64,000 nucleotides of DNA from contig JAFGVV010000049.1 in assembly GCA_016937795.1 (NCBI GenBank), positions 172,466 to 236,465 of the forward strand, read 5' to 3'. Numbering within the stretch: the stretch's first letter is position 1; each line of letters opens with the position of its first letter. A program made the position numbers and the translations under genes. The notes beneath the pieces are model-generated. The model did not search any database and was not told where the DNA came from. It was given only the letters and a program-made list of their open reading frames with translations. Origin of the DNA: Paludibacteraceae bacterium. GTDB taxonomy: Bacteria > Bacteroidota > Bacteroidia > Bacteroidales > Paludibacteraceae. Positions 45,524 to 54,870 of the stretch are shown here, one piece after another.

Positions 45524-47542
45524 TCAATATCTTAACTCCAACACACCTCCGGCCCTGACAATGGAATGCGAAATCTGCCAACTGTCATATTTCCGGCCAT
45601 TCAGATAAATGCTTTTTATCGGGTCGGAAAGTTTTTTTCTGTTTGTGGTGCGTATGCTAAATGTTTTTCCATTTTCAGGCTTAATTCTTATTTTATCGAA
45701 AATGGGTGAACTGATTTCGTACAATTCTTCGCCTACTATCAACGGATACAAGCCTGAAGCTCCAAACACAAACCAGGCGCCCATGGTACCATCGTCTTCA
45801 TCCATTTCCGGCATAAAACCTTCGGGTGCATTTTTAAAAGCACGGCCAAAATAGGGAATTTTAAATTCGGAATTTCCACCATATTTGTGAAGAATTTCAC
45901 CTGTGAGAAGCGAATGAACAGTTTCAGAGGTCTTCTGTGGCGCACCCAAACGGTTAAACAGGAAAGGCACATGAATATCGGGTTCATTGCCCTGATTGTA
46001 TAAACTCTGATCGAAAAAGCGCGTCAGTTGAGCTAACAATGTATCTTTTCCACCCGCCCATTCTTCCATTTCTTTCAGATATTGCGGAACGGCCCAACGA
46101 TATTGCCAACGCGTACCCTGATACAAACCGTTTCCGCTCATTTTGCTATAAGCATGGTCAATATTCATAAATTCCTTTTGCCAGGTATTTTTGAATAATG
46201 CGGCTGATTGCGAAGCATATTTCTCTGCATCAGTCTTTTTGCCAAGTATTTCAGCAATTTGCGCCATTGCCCATAAATCGGCTGTGGCTTCGAGTTTTTG
46301 GTCGGGAGAGTTCATGGGCATCACTGCTGCTTCGCGACAAAGTGCTTCGTAACAATCGGCAAAGCGAATGTTTTTAATTCCTTTTCGATAAGCGTCGAGT
46401 AACAAGATACCCGCATGTTCGGTGCGCACAGTGGGTGTGGCTTCGTTCCTTGTGCTCCAGTTTTCCTTTCCAGTCTGATACAAACGCACGAGCGATTGCG
46501 AGATATGACTCATTTTATCGGGACTCAACAGGCAAAGCAATGGAAATTTGGTGCGATAAGTGTCCCAAAGCGACCACGAACTATAGTAAGGCGTTCCTTG
46601 TGTTTCATGAATCTGTCCATCGGTGCCAAAGTATTTGCCATCAGCTGAACTTACTAAGGCCGGACTCAGATAAACGCGATAAAGCAAAGTGTAAAACAGC
46701 GTTTGCTCTGCTTTATTTCCTTCCACCTCAATGGTCGAAAGCACTTTTTCCCATTCGCCACCGGCCATTTTCACTAATCTGCTAAAGTTCGTTTTGCTTA
46801 GCAGTTTTTGTTCATTGCGGGCAGTTGCCAAATCGACCGACGAAACAGTAATGCGCACTTCCACAGGCTTGTTCTTTTTTCCATTGAATACAAGTTCTGC
46901 AATTTTATCTTTGTCTGATTGTATTTGAAATGGCTCACTGGTGTTGAGATAAAAATAAAGTCTGTACTGCCCGCGTCCACAAACGTTGGGCGCCGAAATA
47001 AAACCTTCTATCTCACGATCGCTGATTACCCGATGCCATTCTTCTGAAATTCGTTCGAACGAAGCGCCGAAGTTGACAGTCAGTTGCTTTTTGCTATTTT
47101 CAGGAAACATAAACTGCTCTACAGCCGTATTCACAGTGGCCGTCAGTCCCGCTCTCACACCATTATCAAAAGTCGTTTCGTAATATCCTGGCCATGCTTT
47201 TTCGGTTGATTTTACGATGTGTAGTTCGTCATTTCGTCCTGCCGGTTTAATGCTCAGATTTCCTCCGGCACCGCTACAACCCACGCCCGAAAGCCTGTTT
47301 ATTGATATTCCACTTACACGGGTCACAGCAAAATCGTATCCGGCATGACTGCGCGGGTCACTATCGGGACAAACACGCACCATTCCGAAAGGCACTGCTG
47401 CACCCGGATCGACCTGTCCGTTATCGCCCGCAGTTCCTGAAAAAAGATTTACTTTTTTGAGAATAGCTGTTGGAGAAGCCATACAGCTCCACACACTGAA
47501 TATCAAAGAAAAGAATAGAACAGAACAACGAAATACCATCAT
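45524..47542 (-). CDS. Divergent GH92-family glycosidase
   Basis: A 672-residue secreted protein (signal VLFFSLIFSVWSCMAS; ATG at 47542 or 47539). It is shorter than the other GH92 proteins here (747-783 residues) and only moderately similar. Matching blocks: VNLFSGTAGDNGQVDPGAAV, SWSLWDTYRTKFPLL, QGNEPDIHVPFLFN with the acid Glu520, and MDEDDGTMGAWFVFGASGLY at the base site. Differences from the common forms are Gln for His before GNEP, Asp-Ile-His in place of Ser-His-His, and GTMGAW instead of GQMSAW. The acid and acidic pair remain, so activity is expected, but the -1/+1 site is probably altered and may suit another linkage or a different alpha-mannosidic substrate. It lies directly upstream of the regulator gene (15 bp), cotranscribed. 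Confidence 0.88.
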   Translation of the reverse strand: MMVFRCSVLFFSLIFSVWSCMASPTAILKKVNLFSGTAGDNGQVDPGAAVPFGMVRVCPDSDPRSHAGYDFAVTRVSGISINRLSGVGCSGAGGNLSIKPAGRNDELHIVKSTEKAWPGYYETTFDNGVRAGLTATVNTAVEQFMFPENSKKQLTVNFGASFERISEEWHRVISDREIEGFISAPNVCGRGQYRLYFYLNTSEPFQIQSDKDKIAELVFNGKKNKPVEVRITVSSVDLATARNEQKLLSKTNFSRLVKMAGGEWEKVLSTIEVEGNKAEQTLFYTLLYRVYLSPALVSSADGKYFGTDGQIHETQGTPYYSSWSLWDTYRTKFPLLCLLSPDKMSHISQSLVRLYQTGKENWSTRNEATPTVRTEHAGILLLDAYRKGIKNIRFADCYEALCREAAVMPMNSPDQKLEATADLWAMAQIAEILGKKTDAEKYASQSAALFKNTWQKEFMNIDHAYSKMSGNGLYQGTRWQYRWAVPQYLKEMEEWAGGKDTLLAQLTRFFDQSLYNQGNEPDIHVPFLFNRLGAPQKTSETVHSLLTGEILHKYGGNSEFKIPYFGRAFKNAPEGFMPEMDEDDGTMGAWFVFGASGLYPLIVGEELYEISSPIFDKIRIKPENGKTFSIRTTNRKKLSDPIKSIYLNGRKYDSWQISHSIVRAGGVLELRY

Positions 47543-47556
47543 CTCACATTAAACAT

Positions 47557-49728
47557 TTACCTTACAATGCATATTTTATCCCTTATCAGCATTTTATTAG
47601 CGCTCATCACCCGCACCGCATAAACCCCTGCCGGAAATTGCGTATTCGAAACCACAGCTGCACCTTGAGTCAGATCTATTTTTCCTTTGTACAACAACAT
47701 TCCGGCCATATTAAACACTTCCATTTCAGCAATTTCCGTATTTTCGGCTGAGATATAAATGTTTTGTTTGTCAGCCCGTATACGGGCATTTCTTTCGTTA
47801 CGCAAATCGTTGAGAGCAGTATAGTCTACCTTACCAATCACAAAACCCGAGAGATTTCTTTTAGTAAGTCCGGGACCACTCCAGCGCAAATACATCGATT
47901 CGGTAACCTGAATTTCAAAGAACTCAAGCGTAAAAGCATGATAACCTGCCTCGAGATATATTTTTCCATTTTTTTCAGGCTCGCACTGATTGGCTACAAT
48001 TTCAACACCATCAATCAGGAAACGCGCGCCATCATCAGCTGTAAGGTAAAAAGTATATTCTCCGGTAGTAGGAGCCTGAATATAACCTGTATACACAATA
48101 CCGAAATTATCGTTTATTCTGCCCGAAATAGCCATTGTAACCGTTGTCAGATTTCCTGATTTCACAGGAGTCAGTTTACTGAAATCGGGCATGGATTTCC
48201 ACGAACCTTCGTAATATTTATAATTCACTAACTTCAGCACATTCGTCAGCGGAACGGCTTTATGCATAAAACTGAAATTGATATTATGAGGTCTATCGAT
48301 ATTTGAGAAAGTGTATTCAGCCACATTTCCCTGCGACATACCATCCACTACACAATCGAGCACTTCGAAACCATTATCGGGCACAGCCCTGTAATTGGCA
48401 TTGTTCGTCAGACTGTAATACTTCAATCCCAAGGGACTTACACTTCCGCCCAATGTTTTACCGGATTTAAGAGGCACATCCGTTTCGAAATAGCTACCAA
48501 ATTTTGCCGTCATTGTATCGGCCACAGCACTAATACTACGCAATTGAAGCCCTGAAAATGCAGAATTCCACCATTTGGTATAATTGGTTGTGAGATTTGG
48601 GAAAATACCCGCTTTGAAATAATCAAAAGCATCACCTGCATTCGATCCCTTTTCGAGATGAAAAGCATTATCAGCCTGTACTACAGACACCTTATAATGT
48701 TTCTGTTCAGTACGATGTTGATTGGCATTGTTGGATATCGCACTGTCGATATGCCAAACCAAAACTCCTTCACCGGGCATATCCACGTTACGATAAGGCT
48801 TTTTACGAGCCTCAATAATGTACATTTCGCCGGGTCGGTCCTGATTGCGATACACATAAGTATTCCAGCTGTTGGCAATAATTTCGAGCGTACTGTTTTG
48901 TGGCATTTCGTTGAGTGAAATCATATCGTTCCATCCTTTCAGATAACGAAAAAAAGGATTAGGGGGCATTGGATTCTGACTTGGCTCGCCTCTGCTATTT
49001 GAGTTTCCGGCAGCCATCAGGTCGAATTTTCCACAACCGCTTGAACCTCCATTAGAGCCATCAATATCGTAAGTATCTGGCCAACCGAAAAGCATGTGGC
49101 CCTGCTCGTGGCAAATTCCACCCAAGCGCATTTCCGAAGTTCCAAGCTCCGAAATCTGATACGAGGCAGTGTTTACTCCATCAAAAGTACGGCCGTGATG
49201 GCTCGAATGTCCCCACAAACCTTTTGCACCCGAATTTCCCACAAACTGAAAACTCAACGCTTTGATATTTTTATTAGCATCAACAGTGAGTTGCGAAAAA
49301 TCGAATCCACGCTTTTCGAGCCAGTTGAGCGCTGAATCGAGCAATTCGTGTGTATGCCCGCCACCACCATCGGTATCGTAATACGAAAATGGTTTGGGAG
49401 CTTTATAATAAGCTGGAGTAACGATGGTCTGCACATCCACACGCCCCTGCGACACAGCATACCAGTAATCACGTACCGAACCGTTATTACCAAAACGGGT
49501 ATATCCAGTCTGATTGAAAAAACTGTCAACTTCTGCAGGTGTAAAATAAGCTGTACGATCGGCAAAATCGATAAGCACAACCAATCCCCTAATATGTTCG
49601 GCATCTTCTAACCTGTCATTAGATTTAGTATTGAGATGATCCTCGAATACAGTCGCATTTGTATAGCCTGAAATGAACAGAAGATTTGCAAAAAGGAAGT
49701 AAAAATTTAAAATAGTGGACCTTTTCAT
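47557..49728 (-). CDS. Secreted M6-type metalloprotease with PA14 domain and T9SS tail
   Basis: A 723-residue protein from the ATG at 49728 (signal MKRSTILNFYFLFANLLF); an upstream in-frame codon at 49758 is rejected. The catalytic part (about residues 45-400) is like the immune inhibitor A/M6 family: RGLVVLIDFADR, NGSVRDYWYAVSQGRVDV and the zinc motif HEQGHMLFGWPDTYD (His207, with Asp of GWPD as third ligand), then FDLMAAGN. Residues about 490-630 contain a PA14 module (TGEYTFYLTADDGARFLIDG, YLRWSGPGL), a glycan-binding fold. The C-terminus is a type IX sorting tail (EMEVFNMAGMLLYKG). M6 enzymes degrade host or environmental proteins. It is the first gene of the minus-strand locus and shares a transcript with the divergent GH92 and the regulator. 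Confidence 0.9.
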   Translation of the reverse strand: MKRSTILNFYFLFANLLFISGYTNATVFEDHLNTKSNDRLEDAEHIRGLVVLIDFADRTAYFTPAEVDSFFNQTGYTRFGNNGSVRDYWYAVSQGRVDVQTIVTPAYYKAPKPFSYYDTDGGGGHTHELLDSALNWLEKRGFDFSQLTVDANKNIKALSFQFVGNSGAKGLWGHSSHHGRTFDGVNTASYQISELGTSEMRLGGICHEQGHMLFGWPDTYDIDGSNGGSSGCGKFDLMAAGNSNSRGEPSQNPMPPNPFFRYLKGWNDMISLNEMPQNSTLEIIANSWNTYVYRNQDRPGEMYIIEARKKPYRNVDMPGEGVLVWHIDSAISNNANQHRTEQKHYKVSVVQADNAFHLEKGSNAGDAFDYFKAGIFPNLTTNYTKWWNSAFSGLQLRSISAVADTMTAKFGSYFETDVPLKSGKTLGGSVSPLGLKYYSLTNNANYRAVPDNGFEVLDCVVDGMSQGNVAEYTFSNIDRPHNINFSFMHKAVPLTNVLKLVNYKYYEGSWKSMPDFSKLTPVKSGNLTTVTMAISGRINDNFGIVYTGYIQAPTTGEYTFYLTADDGARFLIDGVEIVANQCEPEKNGKIYLEAGYHAFTLEFFEIQVTESMYLRWSGPGLTKRNLSGFVIGKVDYTALNDLRNERNARIRADKQNIYISAENTEIAEMEVFNMAGMLLYKGKIDLTQGAAVVSNTQFPAGVYAVRVMSANKMLIRDKICIVR

Positions 49729-50027
49729 GATTACAAAAAAATAAAAATTGGTTAACAATGCACACTCTTATATACTTTAAACACAATATATAAAGTGAAT
49801 ATTACAATGCAAACTTAGTTTTATTTTTTCTTCCACATGTATCATAGATTGACAAACGAGTACACTTATACCAATTTTGTTATAAATTGACCAATGATTG
49901 ATGTTTTGCACATCTCCTTTATATCTGAATTTAAACAATAGTATAATCAGACAACTAATTTTTCAAACCATAAATAACAAAAGCAGCCTGCTGATTTTTA
50001 ATAAAACACAGGAAAAACTCCTACTTA
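49729..50027. promoter_or_regulatory. AT-rich leader upstream of the M6 protease gene
   Basis: A 299 bp stretch with no gene. TAAGTTTG on the minus strand (49817-49810) fits the -7 consensus and would give a leader of about 75 nt to the ATG at 49728. The transporter gene at 50028 is on the same strand and upstream. No strong terminator hairpin is visible after it. Confidence 0.4.
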
Positions 50028-51701
50028 TTAAATAAATGCCAGAATAAGTATCTGCGCCAATATTACCCTCAAAAACATAGTGAGCGGATACACAGTAGAA
50101 TAAGCAATAGCAGGTGCATCGTTGCCCGAAGTTGCATTTGAGTAAGCCAGCGCCGGAGGATCGGTCATACTGCCCGAAAGAAGTCCCATAAGCGTGAAAT
50201 AATTCAATTTCATAGCTTTACGTCCAACAACACCTACAATAAGCAAGGGCAAAGTGGTAATAATAAAGCCACACATTATCCATAACAACCCATTGCCCGA
50301 CACCACAGTTTCCACAAACTTTCCACCCGAAGCAAGTCCTACGCTGGCAAGGAACAATGTAATCCCGATTTCGCGCAACATAAGGTTGGCACTTTGAGTA
50401 GTATAAGTTATCAGCTTTAGTTTAAAGCCAAAACGACCAAGCAAAATGGCGACCACAAGCGGACCACCAGCCAAACCAAGTTTCACAGGCATTGGCATTC
50501 CGGGGACAAAAACAGGAATACTTCCGAAAATGATACCCATGAAAATACCTACAAAAATGGTGATAATATGTGGTTCGTCGAGACGTTTCAACGTATTTCC
50601 AAGCATATCTTCCACGCGCTTAATAGCCTCGGGTGTACCAACTACCACTACACGGTCGCCTACCTGAAGTACAAGGTCGGGACTGGCCAAAAGATCGAAA
50701 CCCGAACGCACAATGCGGGTACAGTTTACATTTACCGAGCGCAGTTTAAGTGAGCTAAGAGTTTTTCCATTTATTACGCCACGTGTTATAATGATACGGC
50801 GTGAAATCATTTGATTTTCAGACTCTTTCCAGTCATATTCTATTTCATCACCGGCCAGGTCAATCACATCCTGCGCATCGGACTCTGTGGTTACCACACG
50901 TAAAATATCGCCATTGTGAATTACTGATTTACCATTCGGAACTGAGAAAGATTCACCGTTAAAAATACGCGAAACAACGAACTGACGGGCAATAAGCTTC
51001 CTGATTTGTGAAAGATTTTTACCATCAATCGCTTTTGAATTCACTTTTAGATTAATAATTTTGGGCGTTTCTTTGACCACATTTCTCGCATCCATTATTT
51101 CCTTATTTTCTTTGTCGAAATTAACTTTGAAAATAACACGAATCAGAATAAGCGAAAGAATAATACCCGTAACACCAAGGGGATAAGCCACTGCATAACC
51201 AAGTGCAATTTGCGGAATCTCAGCAATCTGACCGGCATCGTGCAACTGGCGCAAAGCTTCCTGCGCGGCACCAAGCCCGGGCGTATTGGTTACCGCACCC
51301 GAAAGAATACCCACAAACATAGGCATGGGAATAGCGCCGCCAAAAGCATAGTACAAGCCTATGGTAGTAGCCACACCGAGTAACACAACCGAGGCTGCCA
51401 GCATATTATACTTCATTCCCCCTTTTTTGAACGAAGAGAAAAATCCGGGTCCCACCTGCAAACCGATGGAGAAAATAAAGAGTATTAATCCGAACTCGCG
51501 GATAAAATGTAACACTTCGGCATTCACAGTAAATCCAAAATGACCTACTAAAATACCGGCAAACAACACAAAAGTCACTCCAAGCGACACGCCGAAGATT
51601 TTAATTTTTCCAAGCATCACCCCAATGGCAATTACAAAGGAATAAAGTAAAATGATATGAGCGATACTCTCGTCGTGAAGAAGAGAAATCAACCAATCCA
51701 T
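50028..51701 (-). CDS. AspT/YidE-family (AAE) transporter with two TrkA-C domains
   Basis: A 557-residue inner-membrane protein. Its plan is that of the aspartate-alanine exchanger family: an N-terminal membrane half (residues about 5-180, with [20 protein letters not shown] and [16 protein letters not shown]), two RCK-C/TrkA-C domains in the middle (about 205-280 and 290-370, with [18 protein letters not shown] and [20 protein letters not shown]), and a C-terminal membrane half ([34 protein letters not shown]). The twin TNTPGLG and TDPPALAY motifs mark the duplicated halves. AspT exchanges aspartate for alanine; most members are of unknown substrate. It is a single gene divergent from hisB, with a TACCTTTG box at 51772-51765. 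No clear functional link to the glycan locus. Confidence 0.92.
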   Translation of the reverse strand: MDWLISLLHDESIAHIILLYSFVIAIGVMLGKIKIFGVSLGVTFVLFAGILVGHFGFTVNAEVLHFIREFGLILFIFSIGLQVGPGFFSSFKKGGMKYNMLAASVVLLGVATTIGLYYAFGGAIPMPMFVGILSGAVTNTPGLGAAQEALRQLHDAGQIAEIPQIALGYAVAYPLGVTGIILSLILIRVIFKVNFDKENKEIMDARNVVKETPKIINLKVNSKAIDGKNLSQIRKLIARQFVVSRIFNGESFSVPNGKSVIHNGDILRVVTTESDAQDVIDLAGDEIEYDWKESENQMISRRIIITRGVINGKTLSSLKLRSVNVNCTRIVRSGFDLLASPDLVLQVGDRVVVVGTPEAIKRVEDMLGNTLKRLDEPHIITIFVGIFMGIIFGSIPVFVPGMPMPVKLGLAGGPLVVAILLGRFGFKLKLITYTTQSANLMLREIGITLFLASVGLASGGKFVETVVSGNGLLWIMCGFIITTLPLLIVGVVGRKAMKLNYFTLMGLLSGSMTDPPALAYSNATSGNDAPAIAYSTVYPLTMFLRVILAQILILAFI

Positions 51702-51764
51702 AAATTATAATTATTTGATTAATAAAAGATTAAACATTCGGGGAGGCATTCTAAAAATCGAGTG

Positions 51765-51772
51765 CAAAGGTA
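51765..51772 (-). promoter_or_regulatory. -7 box of the AAE transporter gene
   Basis: TACCTTTG on the minus strand, the same sequence as the topB box, 64 bp before the ATG at 51701. No clear -33 element. Confidence 0.45.
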
Positions 51773-51876
51773 CTAACATTATTTTGAATGACAGATGAAA
51801 AACACAAATATTTTTCGTCAAAGTGAAACTTAACACAAAACAACTGCTGCAATTTTCAATTCACACAAAATTAAAC

Positions 51877-51884
51877 TAATTTTG
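51877..51884 (+). promoter_or_regulatory. -7 box of hisB
   Basis: TAATTTTG matches TAnnTTTG. A T-rich TTTT at 51853-51856 is 20 nt upstream, the usual -33 distance. The leader to the ATG at 51955 is about 65 nt. I see no attenuator peptide with His codons. Confidence 0.45.
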
Positions 51885-51954
51885 TAGCTAATTATAACTC
51901 AGTCTGAAAAGCATTTTTGCAACAGCACATTTCATAAATACAAACTGAATTCAA

Positions 51955-53097
51955 ATGAATACATCAGAAGCCTCATACAAACAAAAAGTACTTTTTATCG
52001 ATCGCGATGGAACCATTATTGCCGAACCACCAGTCACTTTTCAGGTGGATACGCTCGAACAAATGGAATTTCTGCCCGCCGCTATCCGTAATCTGTATTT
52101 TATCCGCAAAAAGTTAGATTTTCATTTTGCTCTTGTTACAAATCAGGATGGCTTGGGGACTGCTGTTTATCCTCAGGAAAACTTCGACCGCGTGCAGCAA
52201 AAATTTATTCAGACACTTGAAAATGAAGGTGTAACCTTCGATAAAATTCATATCGATAAATCGTTTCCTGAGGACAATTTATCTACGCGCAAACCAGGCA
52301 CCGGCATGCTGACCGAATACTTTGGCGACAATTATGATCTGTCTGGTTCGTATGTAATTGGCGACAGAACAACCGATGTGGAACTGGCCAAGAACCTTGG
52401 CTGTAAAGCTATTTTTATCAGCAACGACGAAAATATTCTTGCCGAAAAAGATCTTGCCGAATTCTGCGCACTGCAAACCACAAACTGGGACCGCATTGCC
52501 GAATTTCTTTTTGCCGGCGAGCGAAAAGCTACTGTAAAACGAAGCACTAAAGAAACCGACATTCTGATTGACATCAATCTCGATGGCTCGGGGAAATGCC
52601 ATATCGACACAGGTCTGAAATTTTTCGATCATATGCTCGAGCAAATCGGGCGTCACTCGGGCAGCGACCTCACGATTGTAGTAAAAGGCGACCTCGAAGT
52701 GGACGAACATCACACCATCGAAGACACTGCGCTGGCATTGGGCGAAGCGCTGAAAAAAGCCATTGGCGACAAGCGCGGCATCGAACGATATGGCTTCTAC
52801 CTGCCAATGGATGATTGTTTGTGCTCGGTAGCGCTCGACTTTGGCGGACGACCATGGTTGGTTTACGACGCCGATTTCAAACGCGAATACGTGGGCGACA
52901 TGCCTACCGAAATGCTACTGCACTTCTTCAAATCACTGAGCGATGCAGCCGCCATGAATCTGAACATTAAAGCCGAAGGCGACAACGAGCACCATAAAAT
53001 CGAAGGCATTTTCAAAGCCCTTGCCAAAGCTATTAAAATGGCTGTAAAACGTGATATATATCAATATCAGCTTCCGAGTACCAAAGGGATTTTGTAG
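51955..53097 (+). CDS. hisB: Bifunctional histidinol-phosphatase / imidazoleglycerol-phosphate dehydratase
   Basis: A 380-residue cytoplasmic enzyme catalysing two steps of histidine synthesis: dehydration of imidazole glycerol phosphate and dephosphorylation of histidinol phosphate. The N-terminal HAD phosphatase (residues about 10-165) shows FIDRDGT with Asp16 and Asp18, [10 protein letters not shown], and the late KPGTGM and [10 protein letters not shown] blocks. The C-terminal dehydratase (about 190-380) shows the metal-binding [10 protein letters not shown] and [14 protein letters not shown], and [13 protein letters not shown]. Both active sites look intact. E. coli HisB is 355 residues. 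It stands alone: neither hisG, hisD, hisC nor other his genes lie in the window, whereas in many Bacteroidota it is part of a hisGDCB operon. Confidence 0.96.
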   Translation: MNTSEASYKQKVLFIDRDGTIIAEPPVTFQVDTLEQMEFLPAAIRNLYFIRKKLDFHFALVTNQDGLGTAVYPQENFDRVQQKFIQTLENEGVTFDKIHIDKSFPEDNLSTRKPGTGMLTEYFGDNYDLSGSYVIGDRTTDVELAKNLGCKAIFISNDENILAEKDLAEFCALQTTNWDRIAEFLFAGERKATVKRSTKETDILIDINLDGSGKCHIDTGLKFFDHMLEQIGRHSGSDLTIVVKGDLEVDEHHTIEDTALALGEALKKAIGDKRGIERYGFYLPMDDCLCSVALDFGGRPWLVYDADFKREYVGDMPTEMLLHFFKSLSDAAAMNLNIKAEGDNEHHKIEGIFKALAKAIKMAVKRDIYQYQLPSTKGIL

Positions 53098-53117
53098 GGA
53101 TTTGTTAGACGTTTTTA

Positions 53118-53422
53118 TTATTCTGCAATAAGAGAACTGGCAATTATTCGCTCGATTACTACAAAATCGCCTTGAATTGTATAGATTATTGTGTGTTTTT
53201 GTAGGTAACATGACGAGCATGTTTGCCATAACGAAGTACAAATTTATGCGTAGAAATAGAAATGGAGCTAGCATGTTGACTCAATTTCTTCATTGCAGCA
53301 ATTATACCATTGGTGTAACGCAATGAAGTGAGTGGTGATTTTAACTCGAAAGCAATGAAATTGGTTAAGTCATCAAGGTCGGCTTGTGCATTAAGTGATA
53401 CCGCAACTTTGAATTTTTTCAT
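53118..53422 (-). pseudogene. RelE/ParE-type toxin gene broken by a 2-nt frameshift
   Basis: The frame from the ATG at 53422 gives 78 residues (MKKFKVAVSLNAQADLDDLT to HVTYKNTQ) and stops at 53186. This lacks the C-terminal strand of the RelE/ParE fold, where catalytic residues lie. Reading on in another frame gives IIYTIQGDFVVIERIIASSL and a stop at 53118, exactly the expected C-terminus. The gene 53118-53422 is 305 nt, two more than 101 codons. The disruption is at the ACACACA run near 53192-53198, where one CA unit too many would explain it. Repaired, the protein is 100 residues, the usual family length. RelE/ParE toxins cleave mRNA or poison gyrase. The intact antitoxin overlaps by 4 bp (ATGA). 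A sequencing error or reversible slippage cannot be excluded. Confidence 0.75.
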
Positions 53423-53622
53423 TTCTGCTCTGTGCGTAAATCATAGCCTATTTTAGTCTCGAGTTGACTCCAAACTATTTCTATAGCACTGTCGAGTGGG
53501 ATTGCTCCAACCGGCAATTCATTATTATAGGCTAATTTCACTACCCGGCTGTGGTTTTCTAATTCGCGTACATTTTTTTTGCCGGTAGGTGTGCTAATGT
53601 CTATTTGAGCTGTTACTGTCAT
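53419..53622 (-). CDS. Antitoxin of RelE/ParE-type module
   Basis: A 67-residue protein from the ATG at 53622, MTVTAQIDISTPTGKKNVRE. It resembles the short antitoxins paired with RelE/ParE-like toxins in Bacteroidota: an N-terminal dimerising strand (TAQIDISTPTGKK), a helix (NVRELENHSRVV), and an extended acidic/aromatic C-terminal half (AIEIVWSQLETKIGYD) that would wrap the toxin. Its stop overlaps the toxin start by 4 bp, the standard translational coupling of such modules. The toxin partner is frameshifted, so this antitoxin may now be without its target. It lies between hisB and the recombinase of the cassette array, at about 370 bp from the latter. Confidence 0.7.
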   Translation of the reverse strand: MTVTAQIDISTPTGKKNVRELENHSRVVKLAYNNELPVGAIPLDSAIEIVWSQLETKIGYDLRTEQK

Positions 53623-53995
53623 ATAATTGTAGGTTTACAGATTATTGTGTGCAAAGATACAAACTCAAAATGAATTCTTATACAAATTCTTCTGACTTTT
53701 TTTATGAAACAAAATCGGCTGAACTTCTTGATAGAAATTCAGCCCTGTCCTCACGGATATGTCCTTTAAATGAGCAAATAATGACTTACGTTCGACGGGA
53801 TTACAATTACTCCCTATGGTTGTGACCGCTGGTTCCCGTCGGACGTGAGCGAAGCTTAGTGCTTTAAAATAGGATATCCGTTTGGTCGGGGTTTTGTTAT
53901 CTGTTACTACATTGTTTCAGCAATTGAAGGGTATGTTTTTTAATGTCAATTAACAAATTATTGAATCTTAAAAACAAAAAAACTAACCCGAACAC
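53623..53995. other. 373 bp gap with a long imperfect hairpin
   Basis: No gene is seen. A 16-bp inverted repeat (53785-53800 with 53834-53849) pairs fully if two G-T wobbles are allowed and has a 33-nt loop. It contains ACGTTCGACGGGA and its counterpart. It lies 3' of the recombinase gene and could terminate it, or mark the outer border of the element. It does not have R''/R' boxes like the array sites. Confidence 0.5.
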
Positions 53996-54838
53996 TCACA
54001 ATGAATCGAATGGACTTTTTATTCGTGAGCGCGACACATCGGTAATATGTGTGTAAATTTCGGTAGTATGAATTGATTTATGACCTAATAATTCTTGAAT
54101 GTAGCGTATATCAGTCCCTTTTTCGAGCAAGTGCGTAGCAAAACTATGACGCAAAGTGTGTGGAGTAACATGCTTCATAATAGTTGCTTTTTTAGCGGCT
54201 TCTTTTACAATAATCTGAACGCTCTTATCAGAATATTTGCCACCGCCTTGTCCCTCAAAAAGATATTCGGTGGGTTTATATTCAATAAAATATGCTCGTA
54301 AATCGGATAATAACTTTTCAGATAACATAACTATTCTGTCTTTCTTCCCTTTACCGTTGTTAATGCGAATTATCATATTGACTGAATCGATATCGGCAAT
54401 TTTAAGATGTAAAAGTTCACTTAACCTAAGACCACCTGCATACAGAAGCTCTACAATACACTTATGTTTTAAGTTATTGGTAGCTTCGATAAGTTGCTTT
54501 ACTTCAGGTGGAGTAAGAAAATCGGGTAATGATTGTGATTTTTGCTTTGGATACAGATGTTTGATAGATAATGGATTGCCAATAACTAAATTGAAAAACT
54601 TATCAATACTCGCTACCACCATACGCTGGTAGGATGGGCCAATACCGTGTTTTTCAATCATCCAATAAATGTATTTCTCCACTACAGAGCTATCAATTTC
54701 GTTTATGGAAGAAAATTTTTTATCTGCCAACTTTAGAAAACTCTCCAAGGCAGATTTATAATTCCGAATAGTAGCATCGCTATAACGCTGAATTCTTAAA
54801 CTTCTTTCAAACTGATTGATGAACGAATGAATTTCCAT
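53996..54838 (-). CDS. Tyrosine recombinase of the cassette array (XerD/IntI-like, no IntI-specific insert)
   Basis: A 280-residue site-specific recombinase. N-terminal SAM-like core-binding domain (residues 1-90), catalytic domain with all active-site residues: Arg138 (YAGGLRLSELL), Lys163 or neighbouring Lys (NGKGKKDRIV), His227 and Arg230 (HTLRHSFATHLL), His253 (LGHKSIHTTEI), Tyr262 (EIYTHIT). The C-terminus IKSPFDSL resembles the RSPLDAL end of IntI1. From Arg138 to His227 is 89 residues; in IntI1 this span is 131 because of the I2 helix insert that lets it bind folded attC, and in XerD 96 (from memory). So the family insert is missing although position and cassette array argue that it is the array's integrase. 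The promoter TATATTTG (54863-54856) precedes the ATG by about 18 bp. Confidence 0.9.
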   Translation of the reverse strand: MEIHSFINQFERSLRIQRYSDATIRNYKSALESFLKLADKKFSSINEIDSSVVEKYIYWMIEKHGIGPSYQRMVVASIDKFFNLVIGNPLSIKHLYPKQKSQSLPDFLTPPEVKQLIEATNNLKHKCIVELLYAGGLRLSELLHLKIADIDSVNMIIRINNGKGKKDRIVMLSEKLLSDLRAYFIEYKPTEYLFEGQGGGKYSDKSVQIIVKEAAKKATIMKHVTPHTLRHSFATHLLEKGTDIRYIQELLGHKSIHTTEIYTHITDVSRSRIKSPFDSL

Positions 54839-54855
54839 ACCGCATATTTTTTTTG

Positions 54856-54863
54856 CAAATATA
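54856..54863 (-). promoter_or_regulatory. -7 box of the recombinase promoter
   Basis: TATATTTG on the minus strand is a full match to TAnnTTTG, 18 bp before the ATG at 54838. A TTCGTAAA repeat (54871-54878) lies in the spacer between this box and the expected -33 position, so binding there would block transcription. Confidence 0.55.
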
Positions 54864-54870
54864 AGTAACC

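Noticed and set aside
52933..53274. A 113-codon minus-strand frame over the end of hisB and the toxin
   Set aside because: It is a third frame: neither the toxin frame nor its frameshifted continuation, and antisense to hisB motifs.
53785..53849. Hairpin considered as an additional attC site
   Set aside because: It lacks the AAC/GTT core boxes, is only 65 bp, and is on the wrong side of the recombinase.
53996..54838. Reading the recombinase as the housekeeping XerC or XerD
   Set aside because: The length fits, but its divergent place next to an array with matched cassette ends and the IntI-like SPFDSL end favour a dedicated cassette integrase. Not fully excluded.
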